Shown here in pieces: positions 23,602-35,800 of a DNA stretch of 64,000 nt. Below the pieces are notes generated by a model. That model did no database searches and had not been told where the DNA came from. It saw nothing but the letters and a program-made list of their open reading frames with translations. The stretch covers positions 15,638,150 to 15,702,149 of the forward strand of contig NC_080042.1 of assembly GCF_012489685.1 (NCBI RefSeq), in the 5' to 3' direction. This stretch comes from Lotus japonicus (lineage: Eukaryota > Streptophyta > Magnoliopsida > Fabales > Fabaceae). The position numbers were made by a program, and so were the translations under genes. The first letter of the stretch is position 1; each line of letters opens with the position of its first letter.

Positions 23602-25764
23602 TCAAGCTAAGTTCTCATTGTTGGCGTTGTTGTTTTGGCTCGCGGCAGCTTGTGGATCCTTCTCCCCATCATCCCCATTCTGGCCCTCGCCACGAACGTC
23701 TTCACCATTTTCTTCCTCAGGTTCACTCTCAGAATCGAATTGAGGAAGGAAGGCAATATCAACATCATCATCGCCAACTACCTGCCCGTCCTTAATCTCC
23801 TTCAAATACCCGATACGGGAAAGATCAAAGCCTGGTTCAACAACACTGATTTGCTCTTTGGCCTTGAGAAAGCCTTGAGCAAATTGAATGGATGCACGCC
23901 CTAGAATGGAGGCATTCAGACGTTCATATTTTTCTTCCATCTTTCGGCACTTAGCCTGAGCAGTAGTGTGTTTGACATTGATGGCTTCTTTCAAAGATTT
24001 AGTCTTTTGAAGGAGCAGGTCAAAAGTCGCCAAGTCTTCAGTCAACTTAGCACATTTCTCCTCGGAAGACTTTAAGTGCTTGTGGGCGGTTTCAGCGTCA
24101 ATCTTGGCTCGCTCATATGCAGCCTTATAGTCAGTTGCCTTCTTCTCAAGACGATTCTTGGCCGCCTGCAAGTCCTTCACATAGTGAGCCATACCCGCCA
24201 CAGTACTGGCGGCAAAAAGAGCGTGGTGAATGGCCACGGAAGCAATGTTTGGAGGACCTTGACCAGAAACGTCTTTGTGGAGCTTGTTGTCAAAGGTTCG
24301 ATTCATAAAGTACAAACCATTGAAGTGAGGATCGGACAAGCTTTGCAAGGTCAGGGGAGCCTCGCCCCTGGCAGCTGAACTAGAGCCAGCGTGACCAAAT
24401 GGAGTTGGTGGGCGGTTGATTATCATATTTGGATCTTCCCGGGATGGCGGGACATTATCATGTCCCTTCTTTTTCTCTGCCGGTTTACCTCTGGCGGCCA
24501 AACCGGAGGGATTGAGAGTCGACTGGAGTAAGGGTTTATCACCAGCAGTTCTTTCGGTGGCGCCCGAAGTTTTCTGGCGTTTAGGATCCCTGAGGTTGTC
24601 AGAATCCGAAGCGCCTTCAAGTTTCTTCTTTTGCTCAGCTTCCGCCGCTCTTTTTCTCGCCGCCTCAGCAGATTGGGCGAGATATTATTTCATTTTTAGC
24701 GGGCTGGCGTCGACCTTTCCTTTACCCATCGTGGCTGCACAGGACAGTATCACAGTTAGACATGATGCATGAATAAAAAAGCAAGTTATGTGTGAAGATT
24801 ATAAACTTACTAAAAAATTGATTTAAGGTGCCAGATTTCGACGCCTCGATCAAGTCATGACCACAGACTACCGGCAATGAGCGAAGATAATCGGCGACCC
24901 CTCGCTCAGAATCATCCAAGGCGTCATATGAAACGGAGATTTTTCGGCGAGGATTTTTCGTCCAATAAAAGGGGAAGAGAGGATTATTGTCGGAATCTCG
25001 GAACAAATTCTTTATTTCATGCGACTCAACAACTTTAAAGTATTTTTCTGCCACACTTTGTAATGGCTCTTAAGGGCGGTAAACCGGCTCATTTTCTTGC
25101 GGGCTAAAAGAGGGACCCATTTTACGGACGTAGGTTTCTTGGTAACAGACTTATAGAAAAGAAAAAACAAAGGGTAGGTGGGCGTGAAGCTTAAATAGTC
25201 ACATAGAATTTCGAAGCAGCGAATGAAACCCCAGGCGTTGGGCTGGAGCTGACAAGGCGTCACATTCAGAAAGGATAGAATATGACATATGAAAGGCGAA
25301 AAAGGAAGTTTAATATTCAAATCAGTGAAAAAGTAACCATAAACGAAAAAGAAATCAGGCGATTCATCTAATGATTCTTTGCGTAAAAGAACACAATCAT
25401 CCTCGCCGCATGGAAGAATGTTTAGTTGAAGGTCTTCGTTATGAGAGGTGGCGGGATTTACCTTCGTAAAACCTTGGGCAGATATCCGAAGCGAATTAAT
25501 GCTCACAATACTACCCCAGATGGAACGCCACAGACATTTATCTTCAACCAAATGTACGTTTGTACGCCATTCGGGCGAAGATAACTCCCCATTAGAAGAA
25601 AGGACAGAATCAACAGAACCGGCTGGGCCGGAATCCTCGTGAGTAGAAGGCGAGGATTGGATTTCAATAACAGTGGGGGCAGAAATTTCCCCCTCTGTGG
25701 AAGGTGAAGAAAGTTCTATGGAAGAAATGCTAACATTATTCAACGACATGCTAGGTAATTTCAT
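23602..25764 (-). pseudogene. antisense gene of Tat element, putative gypsy-type transposon protein with coiled coil
   Basis: The ATG at 25764 opens a minus-strand frame with an acidic Ser-rich N-terminus, then a domain containing PNAWGFIRCFEILCDYLSF. I recognise this as the plant 'putative gypsy type transposon' family (Pfam Transposase_28). One A is missing in the A-run at 25043-25047, shifting the frame into YFKVVESHEI and FPFYWTKNPRRK. A 76-bp intron (24810 down to 24735, GTAAGT...GTGCAG) joins NQFF in frame to TTMGKGKVDA. A TAA at 24685-24687 then stops it; the frame continues with Lys/Glu-rich sequence, a long coiled coil (about 24200-23930) and an acidic tail ending at 23602. About 695 codons if repaired. 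Its role is unknown; similar antisense genes occur in Grande, RIRE2 and Retand-type elements. Confidence 0.8.
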
Positions 25765-26022
25765 GAAAGTTAAAAGAGGAAGATGAACAGTGTCAAGAAA
25801 GAGAGAAAACAAAACGAGAAGAAAGGATGTAAAGAACTCACCGGAGGAAGAGATGGAAGATTGGGTAAGGAGAACGTCAGCTAAAGGAGAACACCGCGCA
25901 ATGACGACGACCGGAGTAAACGAAGGTTCGCCGGAGTTCAAAGAAGAGAAAGTAAGAATTTCATAGAAGTTTCAGAGTAAAAAAGAGTTTCGGAAAGTGA
26001 AGAAGTGAAAGGTTAAAAAAGG

Positions 26023-26033
26023 TTTTTATAGAG
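26023..26033 (-). promoter_or_regulatory. TATA-like box for antisense gene
   Basis: The minus strand reads CCTCTATAAAAACC about 260 bases upstream of the ATG at 25764. A short upstream open frame (MKFLLSLL) and a donor-like CCGGTGAGTTC near 25840 suggest a spliced leader. Confidence 0.5.
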
Positions 26034-26214
26034 GAAAAATAGGAGAGAGAACGAGTGGGATAGGTAGTGAAGAGTCGTGGGATTTGAAATTCAAAAAGGT
26101 GTGAAGTGAAAAGGTGTAACTCCTCGAGACGCACAAACGGAAACTGCATTCATGACAAATGATGACGAATCCCGGAAAACAAGGATTGCGTGTGTCAGTT
26201 GAAAAGACGTGATT

Positions 26215-26284
26215 GACGGTTATGACAATGGCGACCTATCTCTATAAAAGACGGTTATGACAATGGCGACCTATCTCTATAAAA
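26215..26284 (+). repeat. exact 35-bp tandem duplication with TATA-like motif
   Basis: GACGGTTATGACAATGG...CTCTATAAAA occurs twice back to back (26215-26249, 26250-26284), so CTCTATAAAAG is doubled. Function unknown; it could come from duplication of a promoter piece. Confidence 0.85.
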
Positions 26285-26483
26285 GTGGCGGCGCAACAAT
26301 AAACGTGAAAGTGGCGGCGTATCAGCAATTATGAAGAATGGCGATAAATGACAAAAGCGAAAGGGGGAGTGAAGAACAGCCAACAGTCACAAATAACTCC
26401 ACCAAAAATCACCAAGTAAATGGTGAAGGCAGGCGACAAAATAGCATGTTAAAGACACTTCGACTCAACCTACCTGAGCCTCA

Positions 26484-26871
26484 TGTCTTGGGGGCATGTG
26501 GACTGGGCGGGACATAAAGACTCTTATGCCCGCCCAAAACAAGCAATCAAACGGACGAAGGCAGCCATGGCGGGAACCGGCAAAATAACAAGGATTCTCG
26601 CCCCCTCTTTAAACGGACATGCGAGCCAGCTGGAAGATTCCTTTGGATTTGTCTTATGTGCATAGGGATTTGGGCCCTGGTTGTCAGGCCAAAATGTAGG
26701 AAAAGTCCATATCATGGCTTCACCCTCTATAAAAGGGAAGGTCATCACCTTGTACTGAGGACACTTTTTTGAACAATTAATGAGAATATACCTTTATGAC
26801 ATCTTTACTATTTTAGTGCTCTGCTAGGGTTTGCTTTCTTTCCTCTTCGTACGTAAGCTTACCCTAATACA
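26484..26871 (+). repeat. polypurine tract and 3' LTR of Tat element
   Basis: TTGGGGGCATG (26489-26498 region) precedes the LTR at 26499-26871. About eight differences from the 5' LTR. Confidence 0.88.
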
Positions 26872-26881
26872 TATCAAAAAC

Positions 26882-27956
26882 TGTGAACAACAACAAACTC
26901 ATGCAAACAAATTAAAGAACCACATCCAATTGGTCATGTTAACCTAAAAAGCTCTCTGCTAGGGCACAAGAACAGGGAGCAGCCGCCACCCCCCCCCATT
27001 GGGGGGTGCTTTCTTTCTCCTCTAGGGAGTTCTTTCTTCTACTTTGTAGATGTTTCCTCCCACAATAGGTGAGTCTTCTTCCACTTTAAGGTGGATTTTC
27101 TTCCACTTTAGGTGGAGTTTCTACCCAAATAAGTGGGTTGTGTTCTTCCTTTCATCTCTCTGTTTTCCTTCCTCTGCTTCCAACACACCATCTGCAGCCA
27201 CCAACACCACCGTACCCCTCCTCCGGCGGTGAGGCCACCAGCACCTGCCACCACCGTGATCATTTTCTCCCTCCACTATAACCCCTTCCGCCCTTGTCAC
27301 GAGCTCCTACCACCGCGTACCCTTCTCCTTCGTAGCTATCAGATCTGGCCCACCATTGGTCCTGCAATCATCTCCGCCATCTCCGCCCTGTCTCCGCCTC
27401 ATCTCCACTGTTGTGTCTCGCCGTCGCTACCGTTGTAAAGACCGCTGCTTCCTCTACAACCCCATCGTCTCCTTCCTTTTCCATTCTCAGTTTTGCTAGT
27501 TGTTGGTTGTTGTGGAATCTTCAAAGGTCCTCCTCAGGTTCTCAGATCTGCCAGTTTGACCCCATTTAGTGTGGCTGAAGCTAAGCTTCCTTGAAAGCCC
27601 CACGGTTTGCAACCCCGGCAGAGTCAGTTGAGTTGTATTTTTGGAAGTGTCATTTGTAAAAGTTGATTAAAATCGCTTAGAAGTCGCTTGGTTTATTTCT
27701 GTTAATTTTTGGGGTTTATAGGGGCCTTTGTATGACCTTTAGGGTTTTGCATCATGGTTTAGCTGGGATGTTTCAGCTTCTTTAATTGAGTGAGCATGCT
27801 TGTTCCTCACTTTCTTATGTATTTGCATTGCGTAACGCTCCTTGACATTTATTCTCACATGATGTAAGTGTCGCTTGGTAACCTTTTGGGTATTTATTCC
27901 AAACACCTTTGACCAAAAAAAAAAACAAAGAACCCAAAAAAAAATTAAAAACAACC
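26882..27956 (+). mobile_element. LINE-like remnant with poly-A end (tentative)
   Basis: A GC-rich 5' block begins near 26950 (CTCTCTGCTAGGG, then a C-run and a G-run), followed by a Ser/Pro-coding-like stretch and AT-rich 3' DNA ending ACACCTTTGACC plus a poly-A run at 27915. Such an end is typical of plant non-LTR retrotransposons. No reverse transcriptase is present, so it would be an internally deleted copy. I cannot find a convincing target duplication. It could also be a processed transcript. Confidence 0.35.
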
Positions 27957-28488
27957 AGCAAAATTATCTACTTGCATGAATCTACACTAACACATCTGCC
28001 AAATCAGAAATAGCTTTCTCATCGTGGCCACCAAACACCAAGTCAAACCACCTTCATCATTAACAAAGCACAGCGAGCTTTAGTCATAACTCCTACGAAA
28101 AGATTCTATGTAGATGATTCTCAGAAAAAGGGGTTACATTTGTGAAGAAGACATCAAAGAATCGCTTCTAGGAGAATAAATTCCTGCCTCCTAAGGCTTA
28201 CGACCATACTTTGCCTTAGAAGATAATCTAGACCCATCAACAACATTGATCATAAACCCCGACGTCGTTGGGGAGTTACAAACGCTCCAACACCGATGTC
28301 ACAAGAAATTGCTTGCACCTCTTTTTCCTGATTCAAGCATGTAGGAAAAACCAATCATGCATGCTTTCCAAGGCTGAAAAACGCAAAAAAAACCGAGAGA
28401 ACACGACCCGAAGAGGAATTACACATCAAAGGGACAAAGGACAAATTGCAACCTCCAAACACGACTCTCCACGTGACGACGATGAAGT
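27957..28488. other. unclassified DNA, no gene seen
   Basis: Mixed composition with short open frames only. No repeat structure or RNA signal recognised. Confidence 0.5.
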
Positions 28489-29644
28489 TGATAAGAATAG
28501 CACAAGAAATGGGGGGTTTGAATTGTGCCCCGCTTAAAACTTGATTTTCCAAACGATATAAAGATTTATCATCTTCGTTGGTATCGATTGGTGCAGCGGA
28601 AATGTAAGAGCAGAAGTGTAGACGATGCACACAGACAATTTTATCCTAGTTCACCTCCAGAATGATAGGGCTACGTCCAGTCCTTGGCAGCACCAAGATT
28701 TCACTTAGCTCAAATATCAAGGACTTCTCCTTACAAGTATTCGACAGACTTCTCCCACTGAGTATTATTGTACATGCCTCTCCAGGCATAACGAGTATTA
28801 TTGTACATGCCTCTCCAGGCATAACGAGTATTCTTTCGCCACTGCCTCTCCAGGCAAAAACACAAGTATTATTTTCTCACTGCCTCTCCATGCATTAGCG
28901 AGTATTCTTTCAACACTGCATGTCCAGGTATTGAGTATTAGACAAGACTCCTCCCAACAAGTATTATTGTACATGCCTCTCCAGACATAGCGAGTATTCT
29001 TGTTCATGCCTCTCCGGGCATAACGAGTATTCTTGTCCATGCCTCTCCAGGCATTGAGTATTCTTTTGTCATTCCCTCACCAGGCATTGAGTATTAGACG
29101 AGACTCCTCCCTCTAAGTATTAGAAGGACTCCTCCTTTACAAGATTGTTTTCTTCTACTCTAAAATCTCTTCTTGAAAGAGGGATAATAGATCAATTAAG
29201 TTCATGAATCATAAAGTATTAAGGTTTGATTCTAAAGTGAATACTTTATGTTCAGTTACATGATAGAGGTAGAAATAAATTGACTCGAAAGAATATATAT
29301 TGTACATGTTGAAGCAGACGATGATAAATGATATGATCATTTGAAGTGCATCATCGATATCTGATTGTTGAGCTCTGAGGCTTCTTTTCATGCTTATGTG
29401 ATTTGAGCATAACGCAATTTTCAGACTCTAAAGAATATATACTCTTCTTTTCTTGAGCTTCTCTTCTTTGTCTTCGTGCCATCATCTTTCTTTGCTTCTC
29501 TAGACGATGCGTGGTATAAAGGATGTAAGGGTAATTTCCTAAAAAGGCAATTCACATGATATAATCAATTAGTTCATTTATACTCTTGAAAATTGTTATC
29601 ATTCAAAACATGATAGACGATACGATTGACGTTTGAACTTAACA
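28489..29644 (-). repeat. LTR-like segment, minus strand (tentative)
   Basis: Read on the minus strand it contains GGACTGGACGTAGCCC and GGAGGTGAACTAGG and ends CTATTCTTATCA at 28489. This arrangement resembles the 3' part of SIRE/Maximus-type LTRs. The other end may be TGTTAAGTTCAAACG at 29644. Flanks GAAGT and AACAA do not match, so the limits are uncertain. It contains the minisatellite at 28750-29110. Confidence 0.3.
28750..29110 (+). repeat. degenerate 30-38-bp minisatellite with TGCCT/AGGCA arms
   Basis: About eleven units start GAGTATT. Most carry TGCCTCTCCAGGCA, a 5-bp inverted repeat around CTCC, with variants such as TGCCTCTCCATGCA and TGCCTCTCCGGGCA. Other units have GACTCCTCC instead. 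Two units near 28766-28831 are almost identical. Confidence 0.85.
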
Positions 29645-29886
29645 AACAAAGGACCATCCTCCTCTTGCACGGATCAAGAAAAGAAACATCACCCCAACTC
29701 CAACAATCGAATCGAACTAACCTCACGGGAAACGACAAGGGAGCCAATGTTGAAAATTCAAACTAGGATCCCACCATCGATATTCCACATTGGGAAGTGC
29801 CAACAACATATTATTATTCCAAAATTTCAGTCTCAAATTGAGAAGATGTTAAACATCTCCCCCCAAAGACAGCCAGAAAAAAACTT

Positions 29887-30105
29887 ACCAGAAGATCCGT
29901 GGGTGGTACAATAAGAGGGTTCCGACACCATTCCTTTACCTTCCTGCAACTCTTCATCTACTAGCACAGTTTCTCTATGAGACACGCGAACATGTGGAAC
30001 TATTTTTAGGAACAAAGCCTCGGCCAAAACTCTTTCTTTGAAATGAAATCCCTGAAGATATCCAAGACCAATCTCTTCTCTTCCACAAAAGGTGAGCCAA
30101 TCCAT
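29887..30105 (-). other. exon-like open frame, family unknown
   Basis: The minus strand is open from the ATG at 30105 (MDWLTFCGREEIGLG) to a good donor site GGATCTTCTGGTAAGT at about 29890. It may be an exon of a broken host gene or chance. I do not recognise it, and no matching exon is seen nearby. Confidence 0.2.
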
Positions 30106-30940
30106 GACCCTTCCCTTTCTTCAACTAGACATACCTCCAGGATTTTGAGGAAGGGACCTCAACTGTTCATCATAACACATGAAAGGAATTGAGAGGATTA
30201 AATGCTTGAACTTAACATGATGAATAGAAATAAAGACTACAATTAGATAGATAATGTGCACCTTTGATGTGTTTAATGACCTATATTTAATAATTAATAG
30301 ATAGAGGTGACCATGTGAGTATAGTTTCTACCCGATATTAAAGATACTAGAGAAGTAATCTAATTTTATATCTAAAGGAAAACCCCGAAAGGAATGAGAT
30401 ATATCAAGAAATTATACTGTCCAATTAAACTAATTTCGATGTGTCAATCCTAATATGGAGTATTGCGATAAGTTCTCTTGTTGGGCCTGAAAATATTACG
30501 CCATAGCAAATAACATGATTTTTTACATTTGGTTATTAACTTACTTCAAGAAAATAAAGATATATGCATAATATGGTGTAATTAAAAAAATAAAAGTGAA
30601 AAAATTTGTGACCTAATTATGGGAATAAATATGATTTACAATTAGACGATAATAAACTTTACAACTTGCAACGGAAATGATACTTTATTATTTACCAAAA
30701 ATATTAAAAAAGAGATAATTATATCGGTGAACAAAGATTTTTTACGTGTGATATAAATTGCATAAATATTAAGGAGACATTCGTATTTAGCTATTTTCTA
30801 AGGTAAGGAAGGATGCAGACAAAACCATTATTTATGGTTGGAGAATTGAGATGATGTATTTAAAAGTAATTTTTGAAAATTATAAACTAAATTATTATTT
30901 AATTTATTTTACATTAACTAGGATGATATATTTTGAAAAT
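30106..30940. other. AT-rich DNA, no gene seen
   Basis: Strongly AT-rich with many stops in all frames. No repeat or site that I can support. Confidence 0.6.
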
Positions 30941-30949
30941 AAATATTAT

Positions 30950-31470
30950 CAAAAATCGATATTTCGCGGTTCCGGTCATTTTGGTACTTTCATCTGCTGA
31001 TAAAAATTGAGTATTCGGCGACACAATGTCGAAACTCCAATCAAGGTTCATTTAATTGAGGAAAACGTCCCAAAGACGGTGTAGGTCGATTTACGCCGAA
31101 AAACTACTTTTCGCAGTCAACGTTGGATGACGAAACTTCCTTCAGGAAAAAGATTGCAAACGTCGAAAGGAATGAGGAAATGCAGATGGAAACTTCGTTA
31201 GAAGCTCCGAATAGAGGAACTCTTCATTCGGGGTCTTAATTAAAGTCCCTGAGAAGTTAAAGTCTAGCTTCGGCGGACTTCCGGGAAGCGAAACCTAACA
31301 AGCGTACAGTCCAGGGTTTCGTATCGGAAAGCTGGTCATGATAAAAAAACTCAGAGGTTCTTATTCTACCTTCAATTCTAAAATTCTCTTAAACAGTGCT
31401 CTAGGAGCGGATATAGCCTTTTTCAGACACTCTCGACCTTAGTCGGGAAGATTGCGTTTGAAGTTGTGTG
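30950..31470 (-). repeat. fragment of a Tekay-like LTR (minus strand)
   Basis: The segment matches the U3 part of the minus-strand LTR at 12590-13090: both share CAACGTTGGATGACGAAACTTCCTTC-like and AGCTCCGAATAG motifs followed by AGGGTTTCGT. It is cut off on the right where the old SIRE LTR starts. Its bases from 31144 onward are duplicated at 37331. Confidence 0.65.
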
Positions 31471-31474
31471 GATC

Positions 31475-31910
31475 AATTATGTTCTTCAACCCAATCAACC
31501 CTAGTGCCGCATCTACTGAAGTATAAAAGGAACAAAGACCTAAAACGTGAAGACACGGAAGCTAAGATTGAAGATCAAGTGTATTAGGATTATGAGTTGT
31601 GCTTTGTTCTTGTAATTTGTGAACTGGTCTTGCTCCCTGATTCTATAAGGCAAGACTGAGTTCTGTGTTGAGTTTGAGTGTTCAAACGTTGATTGTTATT
31701 TTTTATCACCAATCACTGTGGCAGTGATTGAGAGAAAGTGAGAGGGGCTCTCATACTTAGGTTGAGATACTAAGTAGAAATACACTGGGTAGATTTGGAA
31801 AAGAACAATAAACTTGTTGTGTTCATGTGTGTCTGTAGTTCCTGAATCTTGAGATAGTGGATTTCCTTTCTTTGGGCTTAGCCCTCCAGACGTAGGTGAA
31901 GTTTTTCACT
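31475..31910 (+). repeat. old SIRE-type LTR, left fragment
   Basis: Homologous to 32220-32660 of the younger SIRE LTR (GAAGTATAAAAGG, CACTGTGGCAGTGATTGAG, CCAGACGTAGGTGAAG). It is truncated at its left end. The younger SIRE element inserted into it after TCACT; the rest of this old LTR lies at 38979-39106. Confidence 0.8.
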
Positions 31911-32786
31911 TGTTGGAACTTGTTGCCATGCATTTTGTCAAAACAACCGATTGTCGAAGCAGATGCCGTGACATCTGACCTCGTGAAGCTAGGGCTTCAG
32001 TCCTCAGCTTGCGTTTCAGTTGTGGGCCCTCTGAAGATTTACTGAAGATATGTTTTTGAGTTACTTGAGGAGCAAGTAGCTATTCCTGAAGGGTTTATTT
32101 GTTGGGTTGTTATTTGTTGAAACAATCTTTGTTAAAAGATTGGTTTCTATCTTTACTTGTGCAATAAGAAACCGAATCTATCAAGATTGCGTTTTGAATT
32201 GCTGTTACTGCAATCTGTTTCTTCAGCCTGTGCCAACCCTAAAGCCCATGCTACCGCTGCTGAAGTCTATAAAAGGATGAAGACCTAAAACATGAAGACG
32301 GTCGAAGCTGCTAGAGGGAGATCGAGTGTTTTAGGATTTGTGTTTGTGCTTTGTCCTTTGTTGGTTGTGAATCTGTCTTTGCTCACTGATTCTATAAAGC
32401 AAAGAGATATTCTGTGTGTTTGATTGCGTTCAAACTCTACTTGTTCATTGTGTTCACCAATCACTGTGGCAGTGATTGAGAGAAAGTGAGAGGGGCTCTC
32501 ATACTTAGGTTGAGATTCTAAGTAGAAATACACTGGGTAGATTAGGAAGTGAACTATGAACTGAGTTGTTCATGAGTGTCTGTAATTCCTGAATCTTGAG
32601 ATAGTGGATTTCCTTTCTTTGGGTGCAAACCCTCCAGACGTAGGTGAAAGTTTTCACTGAACTGGATTAACAATTACTGTGTGTTATTGTTTCTGTTGTT
32701 AAGTTTTGTTTTACTGTTAAGCGGTTGTCGAACCTCTTGTCCCAACATCGTGCAGGACAATCGTATCAGAGGGAACCTGAATTACA
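31911..32786 (+). repeat. 5' LTR of SIRE-type element
   Basis: 876 bp. TATA box TCTATAAAAGG lies at 32266-32276. It aligns without gaps to 38098-38973 (offset 6187), with about 13 substitutions by eye. Confidence 0.93.
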
Positions 32787-32788
32787 TT

Positions 32789-32799
32789 TGGCATCAAAG
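32789..32799 (+). promoter_or_regulatory. degenerate primer binding site of SIRE element
   Basis: TGGCATCAAAG just after the LTR, a diverged form of TGGTATCAGAG (tRNA-iMet type). Confidence 0.55.
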
Positions 32800-32851
32800 T
32801 AGGCACCCTGTTCTGGTTGGGTGAGCTCCAGGGAGTTTTATTCAAGTTCTC

Positions 32852-35800
32852 ATGGATAACAAGGAGGGAGGATCAGTCAACAGGCCACCCATTCTGGATG
32901 GTACTAACTATGACTATCGGAAGGTTCGCATGACAGCCTTTCTCAAATCAATTGACAACAAGACTTGGAAAGCTATTGTCAAGGGTTGGAAGCACCCCAC
33001 TAAGGCTGAGGTAGAAGGCACCTCTACTACTGTTGTGGAAAAACCTGAAGAAGAATGGACCAGTGTTGAAGATGAAGCTGCTCTTGGAAATTCAAAGGCT
33101 TTAAATGCTATCTTCAATGGAGTTGACAAGAATATGTTTAGGCTGATCAATACATGTACTGTGGCAAAGGATGCTTGGGAAATTCTGAAAACTGCACATG
33201 AAGGAACTACTCGAGTAAGGATGTCAAGGCTTCAGATGCTTACTACTCAGTTTGAAAATTTGATGATGACTGAAGAAGAGACTATTTCAGAATTCTACAT
33301 GCGTGTCCGTGACTTGTCTAATGCTTCATTTGCTTTGGGAGAACCTATGTCAGATGAGAAGCTTGTAAGGAAGATCTTGAGATCTCTTCCTCAGAAGTTT
33401 GCTATGAAAGTCACTGCAATTGAGGAGGCTCAAGACATTGAGAACATGAAGGTTGATGAACTTATTGGCTCTTTGCAGACATTTGAGTTGAAACTGAGTG
33501 GAAAATCTGAGAAGAAGAATAAGAGTATTGCTTTTGTGTCAAACACTAATGAAGGTGATGATGAAGATTGTGAGGGTGAAAATCTTTCTGAGGCTCTAGC
33601 CATGCTAGCAAGAAAATTCAACAGAGCATTGAGAAAGATTGACAAAAGAACCAGGCCTAATGTCCAGGACATGAAGTTCGATAACAAACCCAAATTTTAT
33701 AATTCACAGAGGAAGACCAAAGAAGAAGAAAGATCTGGTCAGAATAAAGGAGTGCAGTGTCATGAATGTGAAGGATATGGTCACATCAGGTCTGAATGCG
33801 CCACTTATCTAAAGAAGCAGAAGAAAGGTATGATGGTAACTTGGTCAGATGAAGACACTGAAGATGAGGAGGATATATCTGCAAACAAAGTCAATGCTTT
33901 CTCTGGAACCGTCTATGAGTCTGATACAAGTGATGAGGACATTACAGATGAGGAACTGGCTGAGACTTACAAGCTGCTACACATCAAGTGGGAAGAAGCA
34001 TGTAAACTTGTGAGAGAAAAGCAAAGTGAGATAGAACAACTTGTCTCTCAGAATGAAAGGCTGAAAGAGCTCAGCACAAAGCTGAAGGAAGATCTGGAGG
34101 AATGGCAAAGTAAGTTTAATAATGCTGACGTTATGGAAAAGGCTAATCTAGTGTTGATTAATGCAGGACTTCAAGAGGAAGTGGCAACTCTGACAAGAAA
34201 GCTTGAAGCTACTCACAAATCTGTTAGAATGTTGAACAGTGGTTCTGATATGCTTGATGAAATTCTGAATGAAACTAGCAAGCAAGGAGGGAGTTTGAAG
34301 GGAATTGGCTTTGACTATAGAACAACAAACAAAGAAAATCAGAAAGGTTCAAAGAAATTTGTGTCTGCTGCAAAACAAACTGAATTCAAGAAGCCCAGAA
34401 ATTATCAAGTGTCAGATTCATTGCCTCGACATGTACCTCTGCATGTGAAACCCCAGCTTAAGCTTGATAAAACTGTACCTTGGAAGTGTCACTACTGTGG
34501 TAAGAATGGTCATATAAAGCCCTACTGTTACAGGTTATATGGTTATCCTCAGATGCACGATAAAAATCCTGTTCAGATAAGGAAGCAATGGAAGCCCAAG
34601 GGTGAAGTCAGATGTCAGGTGGCCTACACGTCTTTCAGAGCATCATCAAAGGAAGATTGGTATTTTGATAGTGGCTGTTCAAAGCACATGACAGGAAACA
34701 AGAGCTTCTTGCAAGACATCAGAAGTCACTCCACCAACTATGTTACTTTTGGAGATGGAGCTAAAGGAAAGATCAAGGGAGTAGGAAATCTTGTTAGCAC
34801 AGAATCTCCTAACTTGAACAATGTGTTACTTGTAAATGGTTTAACAGCCAACTTAATCAGCATAAGTCAACTGTGTGATCAAGGATATGATGTGAAGTTC
34901 AATAAGATAGAATGTGTTGTGACCACTGATGATGAGACAGTTGTGATGAGAGGAGTCAGATCAAAAGACAACTGTTATATGTGGACATCAGAAGATAAAG
35001 CTCATGTTTCCAGATGTTTGTTAACTAAAGAAGATGAGGTGAATGTATGGCATCAAAGACTAGGACATCTCAACTACAGGGGCATGCAAAAGATTCTTGC
35101 AGATGAAGCAATAAGGGGATTTCCCAATTTGAGCTTGGGAGAAGGAAAGCTATGTGGAGAATGTCAGATTGGTAAGCAAACCAAGGTGCCACACAAGATG
35201 CTCCAGCATCAGACCACGACAAAGGTTCTGGAATTGCTTCACATGGATCTCATGGGTCCCATGCAGGTTGAAAGCTTGGGAGGAAAAAGGTATGTGTTTG
35301 TCTGTGTAGATGATTTTTCAAGGTATACATGAGTTGAATTTATGAGAGAAAAATCATAGACTTTTGAAATATTCAAGAATCTATGTATGAGACTTCAGAA
35401 TGAGAAGGACTGTGTGATTGTGAGAATCAGAAGTGATCATGGAAGGGAGTTTGAGAATTCAAAATTCTTGGAGTTTTGTGGAACAGAAGGTATTAGCCAT
35501 GAATTTTCTGCCCCCATCACTCCACAGCAGAATGGAATAGTTGAAAGGAAAAATAGAACTCTCCAGGAATCAGCTAGAGTAATGTTACATGCTAAGAAGA
35601 TTCCACACCGGTTCTGGGCTGAAGCTATGAGTACTGCCTGTTACATACATAATAGAGTCACCATCAGGGCAGGGACATCCTCCACACAGTATGAGCTATG
35701 GAAAGGTAGAAAACCGTCTGTAAAATACTTTCACATATTTGGAAGTAAATGTTATATCCTTGCAGATCGTGATCCTAAGAGGAAGCTTGATCCTAGAAGT

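Larger units (their letters stand above)
13738..26871 (+). mobile_element. Tat-lineage Ty3/Gypsy retrotransposon with antisense gene
   Basis: Two LTRs of about 374 bp (13738-14111 and 26499-26871) differ at about eight positions. A TGGCGCCGTCTGTGGG primer site and a TTGGGGGCATG purine tract flank the internal region. Order is gag, protease, RT, RNase H, a second archaeal-type RNase H, integrase; the second RNase H is diagnostic of the Tat lineage. Between integrase and 3' LTR lies a minus-strand spliced gene. A 3.46-kb solo LTR (15280-18739) interrupts gag. A target duplication is not clear. AAAAC precedes the 5' LTR and recurs five bases after the 3' TAATACA, which would fit if the LTR really ends at 26876. 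Confidence 0.92.

Noticed and set aside
25012..25941. Start of the antisense Tat gene at 25941
   Set aside because: That position is TTG, not ATG, and a donor-like site lies between it and the first in-frame ATG at 25764.
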